Positions 42,026 to 53,013 of a stretch of 64,000 nucleotides of DNA are shown piece by piece (the stretch's first letter is position 1; each line of letters begins with the position of its first letter). This stretch comes from Rana temporaria (taxonomy: Eukaryota; Chordata; Amphibia; Anura; Ranidae): positions 247,038,438-247,102,437 of the forward strand of contig NC_053493.1 of assembly GCF_905171775.1 (NCBI RefSeq). Reading direction: 5' to 3'. A program made the translations under genes and the position numbers. The notes under the pieces were generated by a model. It saw nothing but the letters and a program-made list of their open reading frames with translations, was not told the origin of the DNA and searched no databases.

Positions 42026-42804
42026 TGGACTTTGAATAATTGTGGAGGAAAGAGAGCTGCAGATAAACAGGCATAACTTATGTAGGCGCATTTGTTTCAT
42101 CACTGTGTATGACCTGCGGTTAGTCATTTCACAAGGTATACAAATGGGTTTACAAACGCTTTAAATGTACAGTAATTGGTGATACAGAATTCCGAAAGTA
42201 ATAAAGTTACACAGCACAGGCTTTGGAAATACAATCCCAATGATCCCATTAGGTACTATTGATATTCATTCTACAGTGGATTACAGGGAACTCGGATTAA
42301 AGTAAAATGAGTGAACGTTCTGATTTTGGCACCGCTGCAGTGTTCGTTGGATAGCATTAGTAGCTCACTGATTAGTTTCACTTGTTGGATGAAACTGATA
42401 ATAATATAGTGCAAAGTACAGTAATATGCAGTAATCCGTAGTAGCTTAGAGTGGGCCTACTAATGATTTGTGATTGGCCTGTTCTGGGTTACTACTCATT
42501 TATTGCTCTTGTTTTGTTATTAAATAAGCCACTGAGGGATAGGAGCAGAATGTGTTTAGTTGGCCTTATATCCATGATAGTATACAAATGTGTTTTGCAG
42601 CTTTCCAGTACATGAAGAATCTGGCAATTCCAGTAACTCTAAAGTTATAATATCAAGTTAGGTTATTGTGTTTTTGCCAAACTGTGCTAAACTGAAAACC
42701 CTTCTTCTAGGATTTATTATTTAATTGAGATTTAACTAATTCAATATGTGGTACAGTATAGCTATACTTTTTAATGCATATTGCGTATTTTGAAGTATTA
42801 TAGG
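42026..42804. other. No recognised feature
   Basis: No coding frame or repeat boundary was seen. Confidence 0.5.
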
Positions 42805-43778
42805 TGTAGCGCTACCCCCGAAGGAGCCGCTGATTTGGTATTGGGATCGGCATATTGAGTTACCTTAATGTGGCGTATGGGTGTAGTTGGAGAACAAAGC
42901 AGTGAGCGAAGGTCCAGACAGTGAATAAAGCGTTTTCCAATGCTTTATTTCCTGGCCAACTCGGCCAACATCAACTTCAAATGGGAAGAAAAGGTTGATG
43001 AGGAGAAAAGGGAGAACCTTGCGATATCAGGCTTGGATATGAACCGAGCAGTCCTGCTCTCAGTAGTATCAACTTGTGATTCGTCACCACTCTTTCTGAG
43101 TGGGTGAAGTGCCCCCGGACAGACCCCTCTCACAAGCCTGGCAGCCGAGGTGTCACTTTGGATTTGCTGGGAGGAACAGATCTCTCTCACAGACCTGGCT
43201 CTAGGGCCTCTGCCACAGGCCAATTACTTTAGGTGAGCTAAATGGATGAATGGAGCGAATCCTCCCAGTAGGTTTTAGCATAGGTCACCAGATGACAGCA
43301 AAACGTACCTGTCAACATTCCGGTCACCAAATCCCCGATTGGTTCGTTCAAGCCCTGTTGGACAACCTGCCTCCGGGTTCCCCTCAAGCCGACCCCCCCA
43401 ATCGAACGGCACCCAGCCTGGGATCCTTTCAATAGAACCAGGGGCACCCAGTAAGTCACTGGAGTCCCCTTTTACCTCCGGATGAGGTTTTGTGTAGCCT
43501 GGTCTGGTGGGCCGCTCTGGCGGGGTCCATGGATGCGCGCACCCTGAAGGTGGATGCCGCACCTGGAACCGGGACCCCGTGAAAACTTGCCTAGCACATG
43601 ACACCTGTCACAGATATACCCTCCCCCAGCATGCCCCGCGAGAGGAAAAACTCCTCTAATTGGCTGCTGGGGAAAGTTGCTCTGCCAATTTAGCAAATTG
43701 TGAATGGGAGCAAAATAACTCTCCCACTCCCCACTAACTTTAGCGTAGTGCCCATACTGAAAGTAAGGGGGCGCTACA
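42805..43778 (-). mobile_element. Probable solo LTR
   Basis: The 974-bp unit reads TGTAGCGCCCCCTTAC ... GGTAGCGCTACA on the minus strand, with TG/CA ends and terminal inverted repeats. TAGG flanks it at 42801-42804 and 43779-43782. On the minus strand, a TATA-like GGGTATATC lies near 43615 and CCAGGAAATAAAGC, a poly-A signal, near 42945, in the right order for U3-R-U5. No internal coding part was found next to it, so recombination between two LTRs is likely. A non-LTR origin is possible. Confidence 0.65.
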
Positions 43779-43782
43779 TAGG

Positions 43783-44766
43783 TATGGTGCTCTTTGTAAA
43801 TTCATCAGTAAGGATAAAGCAAAAGAAACACAGGTAAAACAATACAAGACAGCTTGAAGAGCCCTACAAGAGTCAGAAACAGAAACAACAAACAAATACA
43901 CTTTAATTTATAATGGCTATGCAGACCTGTGTAAGCACGTAGCAAGGGGATTCCCTCAATAAGGTATCTATACTGAAGTACCTCCTTGCCAAGCCTCACC
44001 CAGCTCTCACTACTAACAACACTCACAGTGCAATAGAACCAATTACTCGATCAACGAGTATGAAACTGAATATATACAATATGCAACAACTAAATAGGTA
44101 GTCTTTGAGTAATATAGCTAACTAACGTGGTTTGGCGGGCAAGGCCAAACCTCAATATAAATTATCTTAACAGTTCGTGCACCTATGCGTTGGCGCGCAA
44201 AGACGAAAAAGAACACAATTTGTAATCCAAGGGGAAAAATAGTAACTGGTGGAAATTTCCTCAACAGTCAAACCACAGTGATGATTATCAACAATCCACC
44301 CTCCTGCAAGATAGTCAGTATGCTTGGGTAGGTGCCCGTCTCACCCGATCAGTTCAGGCCTTGTTCTACAGAATCACTCCGTCCACGATCTCCGATCGCA
44401 GTCCCTCAAGATGACAGCCTCCGGTTCTCAGACAAGTCGCAGGGGTACTGGAGTCCAGTCCAATCACACTGTCAGGGGTTCTGTCTTTCCTTCTCAATGG
44501 CGCTCCGCCCGGGCGTAGATAGGCCGCAATTCCAGCCTAGGCTTCCGGGAAGACACCTCGCACAGGTGTCCTCCTGAGTTGAAGAGGCGGTCCAGAGAGA
44601 GCGCGCCAAACACGTCCTCTTTCTTAAATTACCTCTCCCAGCAGGCCGTGTGGGGAGCACAGCGCTCTGGGATTGTACAGTTGCTCTCTGGGTAATGTAG
44701 TCTATAACAAGCAAGGGCAAATGGAGTCTCTTTTCTCCCTGCACTCAATTTCCCAACATTCTCTGC
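43783..44766. other. Unclassified, interrupted by the Gypsy insertion
   Basis: GC-rich stretches such as CTCTCCCAGCAGGCCGTGTG and GGGTAATGTAGTCTATAACA look like part of an LTR or repeat. The sequence joins to 50423 when the Gypsy element and one AGTAT are removed. No coding frame is recognised. Confidence 0.4.
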
Positions 44767-44771
44767 AGTAT

Positions 44772-45452
44772 TGTCAGGGCACCAGTTCTGTCAGCCACAG
44801 ATTTGCGCACATGCGCAGAAGAACGGCGCTATCGCGCATACCTATGCAGTGCGCGCGCATGCACGGTCCAGCGTCGCGCGCACGGGAATGCGCACGCACG
44901 CGGCTCCTTCGGAGCCAATCAGAGACTTGACCGCCCTATTTAAACCTGCCTCTGACACATGACAGGTTGCTGGTTTATCATCAGCTCCTGTATGTGTTCT
45001 ACTGCTTTACCTTGCCTTTTGACCCGGATTGCCTGACCTCCCTGATTGGATACCTGACCTATTGCTTCACCTCGGATTGCTGCTCTCTCCAACCCTTGAC
45101 CCCGGCTTGAACCTTTGGACTCTGCTGCTCTCTCCAACCCCTGACCCCGGCTTGAACCTTTGGACTTTGCTTGTCTCTCCAGCCCTTGATCCCGGCTTGC
45201 CTTTGGACTTGTTCTCTGCTACTTCCTGCCTGAGTATCCTGTGTACCCGGATTTCTCACCTGTCCACCAGGTGTCACCAGTGGCTTCCTGTGTCCATCCA
45301 TACCTGCACTTCAACCCAGTTACCCCTCTTCTGGTACCGGTGACTCCTGGTGCTTTCCCCCCTCTGTTCCCACCACCAGAGGGCGGTCAGCGCCGGTTTG
45401 CAAAGGTGAGCCGTCCGCAGCATCTTGGCCTCGGTAAGTACGATCCCTGATA
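44772..45452 (+). repeat. 5' LTR of the Gypsy element
   Basis: It starts TGTCAGGGCACCAGTTCTGT and ends GTAAGTACGATCCCTGATA, 681 bp. A TATA-like CCTATTTAAACC lies at 44935-44946. It contains a tandem duplication of about 45 bp (CTGCTCTCTCCAACCC...TTGAACCTTTGGACT) near 45080-45175. Confidence 0.93.
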
Positions 45453-45467
45453 GTATAAACCAACCAG

Positions 45468-46421
45468 ATGTCTGAGGCCGACAGGGCGCACTCACCTTTT
45501 GAGACTCTCTGCCAACAAGTCTCTGCTCTAACCGAAGCGGTACAGAAACTTCAAGAGGGATATCTCCAGATTGATGGCCGCTTACAGCAACTAGCCGTCC
45601 CACCTGGACCTTCCGCTGCGTCCGCAGCTCAACCCACGGGGCATGCAGCTTCTCAGCCTTCTGCGGGCCCAGCAATGGTGGTCACGCACCCGGAACCCCG
45701 AGTACCCACACCTGAACGTTTCTTAGGCGACCAAAGGAAGTACCGGGCCTTCAAGAATGCCTGTACCCTGCAACCCAGAACTTTTTGCTCGGAAGCTGTG
45801 AAAGTGGGGTTTGTCATCTCCCTTCTCTCAGATGAACCCCAGGCCTGGGCCCATAGCCTAATGGAGCAGAGAAGCCCCATTCTGGATACCATAGACGCTT
45901 TTTTCACACACATGGCCAAGCTATATGATGATCCCCTACGCTCAGCCACCGCAGAAGCCACCCTCCATAATTTGAACCAGGGGAGGCGGCCTCTAGAAGA
46001 CTACACCGCTGAGTTCAGGAAATGGTCAGCCTACACAGGCTGGAACGAGGTGGCCTTAAAATACCAGTACTGCCAAGGCCTCTTAAAGATGAACTAGCAC
46101 AGTCCGAGACCCCTGCTTCACTGGAGGGTTTGATCCAGTCCGCCACCCAGCTGGACCGACACCTGCGGGAGCGGCGTTCTGAGCGGTTCCAGGCCACCCG
46201 TCTTAGCTGGGCCCCGCCACGATTGCCTCCAGTGCCTACACCTCCACCAGTTCCATCTAACACCTCATTACCTAATCCTGAGCCTATGCAACTCGGCCTA
46301 GTGCGAGCACCCCTCACTCCTGAGGAAAGACTGCGTAGGCGTAAAGCTAACCTTTGCCTCTATTGTGGAGGGGATGGCCACTTCCTCCGCACCTGTCCGG
46401 TGAGACCCAGTAAGTCGAAAC
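45468..46421 (+). pseudogene. Gypsy gag (two frames)
   Basis: The first frame (45468-46097) starts MSEADRAHSPFETLCQQVSA and contains the retrotransposon gag core: PERFLGDQRKYRAFKNACTL, then LYDDPLRSATAEATLHNLNQ and LEDYTAEFRKW. A shift near 46075 moves to the frame that ends with the nucleocapsid zinc knuckle CLYCGGDGHFLRTCP (C-x2-C-x4-H-x4-C, about 46357-46400). Gag would form the particle and bind RNA. The shift means that no full protein is made. Confidence 0.88.
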
Positions 46422-46469
46422 CTTCACCAGCTCTCAATTACCATGTCTCCCATCTACCACAGACTTATA

Positions 46470-46792
46470 TTGTTCTTTTCCTTTCTCTACAGCTCCCGGA
46501 AGGGGCAACCCGCCTACCGGCAATTGTTGCCTCTGGAGCGTGGAGCTGCTTCTTGGACTCTACCTTGGCCCAGAAGCTGCACATTCCCTGCCGCACTAAG
46601 GACTTCCACCTCCAAGTTCACTTGGCCGATGGCTCTCTTCCCTGTTCTGGACTGGTCACTCATGAAACTCTTCCCCTTCATGTTATCTCTGACTCTGGAC
46701 ATCAGGAGTGCCTTCGTCTGGACCTCATTCCATCTCCCATGTTCCCCATCATCTTGGGTCTCCCGTGGCTACAGGTTCAAACCTTGTATTGA
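46470..46792 (+). pseudogene. Gypsy protease region, catalytic aspartate missing
   Basis: This follows gag in the same frame. LPAIVASGAWSCFLDSTLAQ corresponds to the aspartic protease active site, where a DSG triad is expected; here it reads ASG, so the catalytic aspartate is replaced by alanine. ILGLPWLQ downstream matches the conserved flap-distal region. A frameshift near 46760 separates it from reverse transcriptase. Confidence 0.8.
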
Positions 46793-47600
46793 CTGGCTCA
46801 CAAAAGAGATTAGTTTCACATCCTCATATTGTTCCCAGCACTGCCTTCTACCTCCTCCTGTCTCCTGCTCCACCATTGAAAACCCACTGGAAAATCTTCA
46901 GCACGTCCCTTCTGCCTACCTGGGGTTTAAAGACATTTTCGATAAGCAGCAGGCCGACTGCCTTCCCCCACTTTGGCCATATGACTGCCCCATCGACCTT
47001 CTGCCTGGCTCTGAGGTCCCATTCGTTCGCATTTTTCCTCTTTCAGAAACCGAGTTAAAGGCCCTCAAGGCCTATATCGACGAAAACCTAGAGAAAAAAT
47101 TAATTCCCTCTTCTTCCTCTCCCGCTGGGGCCGGGATCTTTTTTGTCGAGAAGAAGGATGGCTCTCTCAGACCCTGCATCGACTATAGGGAACTAAACAA
47201 GATCACTATTAAAAACAGATACCTATTACCGCTCATTCCAGAGCTGTTCCAGCGTTTTCGCTCTGCTCGAATCTTTTCCATGCTCGACCTCCGGGGTGCC
47301 TACAATCTCATCCGGATCAGGGCAGGGGACGAGTGGAAGACTGCGTTCAGATCTAGATTTGGACATTTCGAATACTTGGTCATGCCCTTTGGGCTCTGCA
47401 ATGCTCCTGCCACATTCCAACATCTGGTCAATGACATCTTTCGCCAGCATCTGGATGACTTTCTTGTTGTATACTTAGACAACATCCTTATCTTCTCAGC
47501 TACATTAGAATTGCACCGGAGCCACGTTAAAAAAGTCCTCATGATTCTCAAAGAACACAGGTTGTATCTCAAACAGAGAAGTGCGAGTTTGAGAAAACCT
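46780..47600 (+). pseudogene. Gypsy reverse transcriptase, altered YLDD box
   Basis: The frame (open to 47849, but off-frame after about 47590) contains LIPSSSSPAGAGIFFVEKKD and LRPCIDYRELNKITIKNRY. These are followed by FSMLDLRGAYNLIRI (first aspartate) and YLVMPFGLCNAPATFQ. The catalytic box reads VVYLDNILIFS where Gypsy enzymes have YxDD, so the second aspartate is asparagine. A frameshift at about 47590 moves to the next frame. Confidence 0.9.
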
Positions 47601-47644
47601 CAGTACAATTTCTGGGCTTCATCATATCCACTGATGGGGTTGCC

Positions 47645-48660
47645 ATGGACCCTCAGAAGGTCAAAGCAATTCAGGAGTGGCCAGCCCCGATGGACAAGAA
47701 AGGAGTACAACGCTTTATTGGCTTCGCCAATTTCTATAGGAGGTTCATCATTGGGTTCTCCTCCATTGTCTCCCCCATCACCAAGCTTACAGGTCAAGGG
47801 AACCGTTTTCATTGGTCTCAAGAAGCTCAGGAGGCCTTCACCAAGCTGAAAGCAGTGTTTTCCTCAGCACCCGTCCTACATCACCCAGATCCAGCACTAC
47901 CGTTCATCCTGGAAGTCGACGCCTCGGAGTCCGCTACTGGCGCTGTTCTGTCCCAGAGACAGGGGCCAAAATCTCTTTTACACCCAGTTGCCTATGCCTC
48001 CCGGAAACTTAGTCCACCCGAAAAGAATTACGATGTTGGGGATAGGGAGTTACTTGCCATCAAATTCGCATTGGAGGAGTGGAGATACCTGCTGGAGGGG
48101 GCAATTCACCCCATCATGATTTTTATCGACCACAAGAACTTAGAATATCTACGATCCGCTAAGTGTCTAAGACCCAGGCAGGCCTGTTGGGCTCTCTTTT
48201 TCTCTCGCTTTAACTTTCACATTACCTATAGACCCGGCTCAAAGAACAGTAAAGCTGATGCACTTTCTAGGATGTTCCCTGAAACTCCCAGTACATCTGA
48301 ACCCAGTACCATCCTAAACCCCCAAAACTTTTTTCTAATATCTCAGTCGGATTTACTCAACTCTCTTAAATTGGCGTCACGTCAATGTTCTGATCCGGAA
48401 ATCTCGTCCCTAGAGAAGCGAGAAGATTTATGGTGGTCCAGAGATAAAATCTTCGTGCCAAGGGAAGTAAGGCAGCTGCTTCTGAGTACCTTCCATGACC
48501 TCAAACTGGCAGGCCATTTTGGAACACGCAAGACCTCTGAATTGGTCTCTCGGTCCTTCTGGTGGCCAAAGTGTCGACGCCATTGCAAAGCTTACGTGGC
48601 CTCCTGTATCCGTTGCCAACGCAACAAAGGACCTAACACCAAAACCTGGGGCCTACTTAA
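47645..48660 (+). pseudogene. Gypsy RT connection, RNase H and integrase zinc finger
   Basis: It begins at MDPQKVKAIQEWPAPMDKKG (thumb/connection) with FIGFANFYRRFIIGFS. The RNase H domain has ILEVDASESATGAVLSQRQG, YDVGDRELLAIKFALEEWRY and YRPGSKNSKADALSR. The integrase zinc finger follows: H..H in FHDLKLAGHFGTRKT and C..C in ASCIRCQRNKGP. A frameshift near 48660 ends the frame. Confidence 0.9.
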
Positions 48661-49272
48661 ACCGCTATCCCATTCCGGAGCGCCCATGGGCAGAGGTCTC
48701 AATGGACTTCATTGTAGACCTGCCGCCTTCTGAAGGGTTCACCACGATCTTAGTCGTGGTCGACCGTTTGTCTAGAATGGCGCATTTCCTGCCCATGGTT
48801 GGCACGCCCTCAGCTTCAGATACTGCTAGAATTTTTTTAAGGAAGTCGTCAGGCTTCATGGAGTACCCAAGAGTATTGTATCTGATAGGGGTACACAGTT
48901 TACGTCCAAATTTTGGAGGGAGCTCTGCAAATCCCTGGAAGTGATCATCCTCAGAGCAACGGCCAAACGGAAAGAACTAACCAAACCCTGGAACAGTACC
49001 TTCGCTGTTTTTGCTCAGTTTCTCAGGATGATTGGCGATCCCTATTGGCATCTGCTGAGTTCGCATACAATAATTCCGTTCACGCTACCACCAATCAAAC
49101 TCCATTTTGGGCTAATTGTGGCTTTCACCCCTCCTTTCTACCAGATTCCATTCCTGAAGCACCTGTTCCGGCCGCCCAGGAACGTATAACTTCCATTAAA
49201 CAGAATTTCCAGGTGTTACAAGGAGTAATGCGGCAAGCTCAGGAAGACTATAAAAAATGTTATGACAGGTAG
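48640..49272 (+). pseudogene. Gypsy integrase core, two frames
   Basis: The first frame has RPWAEVSMDFIVDLPPSEGF (first catalytic aspartate) and ILVVVDRLSRMAHFLPMVG. Shifts around 48840-48930 disrupt the second aspartate region. The next frame (48913-49272) has HPQSNGQTERTNQTLEQYLR, including the catalytic glutamate, and WRSLLASAEFAYNNSVHATT. A stop follows CYDR at 49270. Confidence 0.88.
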
Positions 49273-49702
49273 AGGAAGGACTTTCCTACCTTTGGAAGTC
49301 GGAGAGAAGGTTTGGCTATCCGCCTCTAACCTTAAATGACCTATCCCTTCACGAAAGTTGGGCCCAAGATTCATCGGTCCATTCAGGATTAAGCGTAGGA
49401 TCAACCCTGTGGCCTTTGAATTGGCATTACCTGATTCGTACAGGTTTCATCCTGTATTCCATGCTTCTCTGGTTCCGGATCCCTTCCAAGGGAGAGGTGA
49501 ATCTCCGCCTCCTCCAGTAGAGGTTGAAGGAGAAAAGGAATTTGAGGTGGAAACTATCTTGAACTGCAGAAAAAGAGGGAGACAGCTCCAATACTTAATT
49601 AAATGGAAAGGCTATCCCCCGGAGGATAATTCATGGGAGCCTTCCAGGAACATTTCTGCCCCTCGCCTAATCCGGGCTTTTCATCAGGAACATCCCTTAG
49701 GG
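49273..49702 (+). pseudogene. Integrase C-terminus with chromodomain
   Basis: After a stop at 49270-49272, and another at about 49337, the reading continues with LGPRFIGPFRIKRRINPVAF and HPVFHASLVPDPF (the GPY/F module). A chromodomain follows: EVETILNCRKRGRQLQYLIK and WKGYPPEDNSWEPSRNI, with the aromatic residues expected to bind methylated histone tails. This places the element among chromoviruses, which can direct integration to heterochromatin. Confidence 0.9.
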
Positions 49703-49709
49703 GGGGCAC

Positions 49710-50417
49710 TGTCAGGGCACCAGTTCTGTCAGCCACGGATTTGCGCACATGCGCAGAAGAACGGCGCTATCGCGCGTACCTATGCAGCGCGTGTGCATGT
49801 GCGGTCCGGCAGCGCGACGGGTGTGTGGACGCGCGCATGGGAACGCGCACGGGCACGCACGCACGCGGCTCCTTCGGAGCCAATCAGAGACTTGACCGCC
49901 CTATTTAAACCTGCCTCTGACACATGACAGGTTGCTGGTTTATCATCAGCTCCTGTATGTGTTCTACTGCTTTACCTTGCCTTTTGACCCGGATTGCCTG
50001 ACCTCCATGATTGGATACCTGACATATTGCTTCACCTCGGATTGCTGCTCTCTCCAACCCTTGACCCCGGCTTGAACCTTTGGACTCTGCTGCTCTCTCC
50101 AACCCCTGACCCCGGCTTGAACCTTTGGACTTTGCTTGTCTCTCCAGCCCTTGATCCCGGCTTGCCTTTGGACTTGTTCTCTGCTACTTCCTGCCTGAGT
50201 ATCCTGTGTACCCGGATTTCTCACCTGTCCACCAGGTGTCACCAGTGGCTTCCTGTGTCCATCCATACCTGCACTTCAACCCAGTTACCCCACTTCCGGT
50301 ACCGGTGGCTCCTGGTGCTTTCCCCCCTCTGTTCCCACCACCAGAGGGCGGTCAGCACCGGTTCGCAAAGGTAAGCCGTCCGCAGCATCTTGGCCTCGGT
50401 AAGTACGATCCCTGATA
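49710..50417 (+). repeat. 3' LTR of the Gypsy element
   Basis: 708 bp, TGTCAGGGCACC ... CCCTGATA. It is about 27 bp longer than the 5' LTR because of extra GC-rich sequence near 49800-49865 (GCGACGGGTGTGTGGACGCG). Elsewhere only scattered differences are seen, such as ACAGATT/ACGGATT. Confidence 0.93.
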
Positions 50418-50422
50418 AGTAT

Positions 50423-51511
50423 CAGGACAAAAGTAAGCAGCAGGTGGTTATAACACAACTCGGCCACAGGAGGGAGCTGAGATCCTTCTTGATCATCAGA
50501 TGGTAGTCTTTTATATCACATAAAAAAGGTGATATCCCGCTACACTTTATTATCAATTCACATATATGTATAACACTTAAGCTCTATCTATAGTGGTATT
50601 TGACCACTACTAGTACTGTATGTTATTTTATTGACCTCTATGGAAAAGATAATTCGCAAACATTATCACACCAGAACATGACCCCTTAAAATAACACTAA
50701 TCTCAGGGTGGTGTTAACAGGCTATAGCTATGGAGGAAAAAGGAACGGTTTGTGGCAGTGATACAATAACACTCCACCATATAAAATAATGATTTATGAG
50801 AACATAGGCCTTTCAACAAGTAAGTTAATTTGCTGGGGAATAAAAATTTCACATCTTACTGACATTTATGTTTGTGAAATTAACATTTTTTAGGATATAA
50901 TGTAAATGGCTGTGTCATATTAGCTCATCTAGCTTAGGGAATCATAACAAAACGTTATGAATCATGTTCTTGCAAATAGAGATGAATTTGACCGCATACA
51001 TATGTTGGTATAGCGTTGGCTAGACCTGGGGCTGAACTACTACAACTTCAACTAGATTGTAGGCCACACCCATCCTCACCATCATTTACTCCAGATACAA
51101 CCAAATAAACATACTAAACCAAAAGTTTGGCAAATAATGGCACAGCACTTTATTGGTATAAATATGAAAATCAATAACCATATATTTTTCTTTATTAATC
51201 ATCAAAACTTGGACAGTGGCAATGCTAGGGGGTGGCAGGAAGTGCGGCATGTACCCGGGTGACACCCTCAGAGGGGTGACACCATCCCGAGTAGCGTTGG
51301 AGGGTCCTGGAGGCAGGGCTCTTCAACTGAAATGTGCCGACGCCACGCTATCCCTGCCTGAGTGAGACTCCTCACTCTCTCTGCCGCTGCCGTAGCCTTC
51401 TTTCACTATACACAGGCACGCAGCCTAGAGAGTGACAGTCTAAGCAAGCAACTCTCCAGGCGGCTGCACACTGAAGCCTCCTCTGCCCATCGCCCAAGTG
51501 CATAAGGGGAT
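50423..51511. other. Unclassified; partly continues 43783-44766
   Basis: The first part (AAGTAAGCAGCAGGTGGTTA, CAACTCGGCCACAGGAGGGA) is the other half of the repeat broken by the Gypsy insertion. The rest to 51511 has no recognised feature. Confidence 0.45.
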
Positions 51512-51650
51512 CTGCACTTATTGAGGGGGGGTTATCCTGAGGGTGGTCTGTACTTATTGAGGGGGGTTATCCTGAGGGGGGTCTGCACTTATAGAGGGGG
51601 GTGGTGTATCCTGAGGGGGGTCTGCACTATATTGGGGGGGTTATTCTGAG
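51512..51650. repeat. Minisatellite, 35-40-bp units
   Basis: About four units of CTGCACTTATTGAGGGGGG followed by TTATCCTGAGGGGGGT, with variation in G-run length. Confidence 0.88.
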
Positions 51651-51659
51651 GGAGGTCTA

Positions 51660-52363
51660 TGTTATCTCCTGATACGCTGTCGTATCTCTGAGTTCCGACG
51701 GTCGTATCTATTCGCCTGATTTATAGAATCAGGTTACGCATAGATCTCCCTAAGATCCAACAGGTGTAAGTGACTTACACCGTCGGATCTTAGGCTGCAA
51801 TTCTAGGCCGGCCGCTAGGTGGCGATTCCATTGCGGTCGGCGTAGAATATGCAAATGAGTCGTTACGCCGATTCACGAACGTACGCACGTCGCAGTGAAT
51901 TTACGCCGTTTCCGTTAGAGATACGCGGCGTAAAGATAAAGCTGCCCCCTAGGTGGCGTAGCCAATGTTAAGTATGGCCGTCGTTCCCACGTCAAAATTT
52001 GAAAATTTAACGTCGTTTGCGTAAGTCTTCCGTGAATGGCGCTGGACGCCATTTACGTTAATGCCGAAACCAATGACGTCCTTGCGACGTCATTTAGCGC
52101 AATGCACGTCGGGAAATTTTAGGGACAGCGCATGCGCAGTACGATCGGCGCGGGAACGCGCCTAATTTAAATGATCCACGCCCCCTACCCGAATCATTTG
52201 AATTAGACGGGCTTGCGCTGGAGGATTTACGCTACGCCACCGCAACTTTTACAGGCAAGTGCTTTGTGAATCAAGCACTTGCCTGTAAAACTTGCGGCGG
52301 TGTAACGTAAATGAGATACGTTACGCCGCCGCAGAGATGCGGCGATCTACGTGAATCTGGCCC
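51660..52363. mobile_element. MITE with GGGCCAGATTCA tips, copy 4, left end missing
   Basis: The right tip CTACGTGAATCTGGCCC is intact. The left starts inside the arm (GATACGCTGTCGTATCTCTG). It contains GCCTGATTTATAGAATCAGG and CAAGTGCTTTGTGAATCAAG plus its inverted partner. Orientation matches copy 3. Confidence 0.82.
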
Positions 52364-52840
52364 TCTATTGGTGGTAAATGGTATCTCCTAAATTTTTATT
52401 TTTTTTATCAAAGGAAAACTACTCCGTATAGTTCTTGCTACTACCATTAACCTACCACCCAAAATAAAATTCTCCTGCTTCTGATGATCACAGTGCTACC
52501 ACGTATTGTTAGTTGTTGTTTGTACCCATAGTACCTTTTAGAAACAATAGTCCACATTTTGCTTTTTTTTTGTCCTACCTAAAACATTTTGACACTGACA
52601 CTAACTGATACTGATACATTTTTTTTTTTTTTAAACGCTTTAAAAAAATCCTCCCCAAAATATACTGACCATGACTTTTAAACCCCAACCTTGACCTTTA
52701 ACCCTTACTTGACCCTGGCACTGACCTAGATCAAAACTTGATCTAGTAATTTCTTCTTTTATTTTAAAATGTTTTAATTCATTTTTTTTACCCATTTGTG
52801 TTTATTTACATCTTTCTCCCTGCAAGGAGAGAGATACAGT
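52364..52840. other. No recognised feature
   Basis: T-rich, non-coding sequence with long poly-T runs near 52570 and 52620. Confidence 0.5.
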
Positions 52841-53013
52841 GGGGTTTATTTACTAAAACTAGAGCGTGCAAAATCTGGAGCTGCTGTGAATGGTAACTAA
52901 TCAGCTTCTAACTTCAGCTTGTTCAATTAAGCTTTGACAATAAAACCTGGAAGCGGATTGGTTTCTATGCAGAGCTGCACCAGATACCAGTACCTAGTTA
53001 GTAAATTAACCCC
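52841..53013. mobile_element. Palindromic MITE with GGGTTTATTTACTAA tips
   Basis: GGGGTTTATTTACTAAAACT pairs with AGTTAGTAAATTAACCCC. The inner CTTCTAACTTCAGCTTGTTC and TATGCAGAGCTGCACCAGAT match 15180 and 19555. Confidence 0.85.

Larger units (their letters stand above)
44772..50417 (+). mobile_element. Gypsy (chromovirus) LTR retrotransposon, full length but defective
   Basis: Two LTRs (44772-45452 and 49710-50417) enclose gag, protease, reverse transcriptase, RNase H, integrase and a chromodomain in the Gypsy order. A 5-bp duplication AGTAT lies at 44767-44771 and 50418-50422. A polypurine tract, AGGGGGGGCAC, immediately precedes the 3' LTR. The base sequence after the 5' LTR (GTATAAACCAACCAG) is not a clear tRNA primer site. 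Several frameshifts and stops show that it is dead. LTR copies are very similar except for an insertion in the 3' LTR. Confidence 0.95.

Noticed and set aside
45059..45301. Minus-strand frames with GWREQQSPKVQAGV repeats in the LTRs
   Set aside because: They are antisense translations of the tandem duplication inside the Gypsy LTR.
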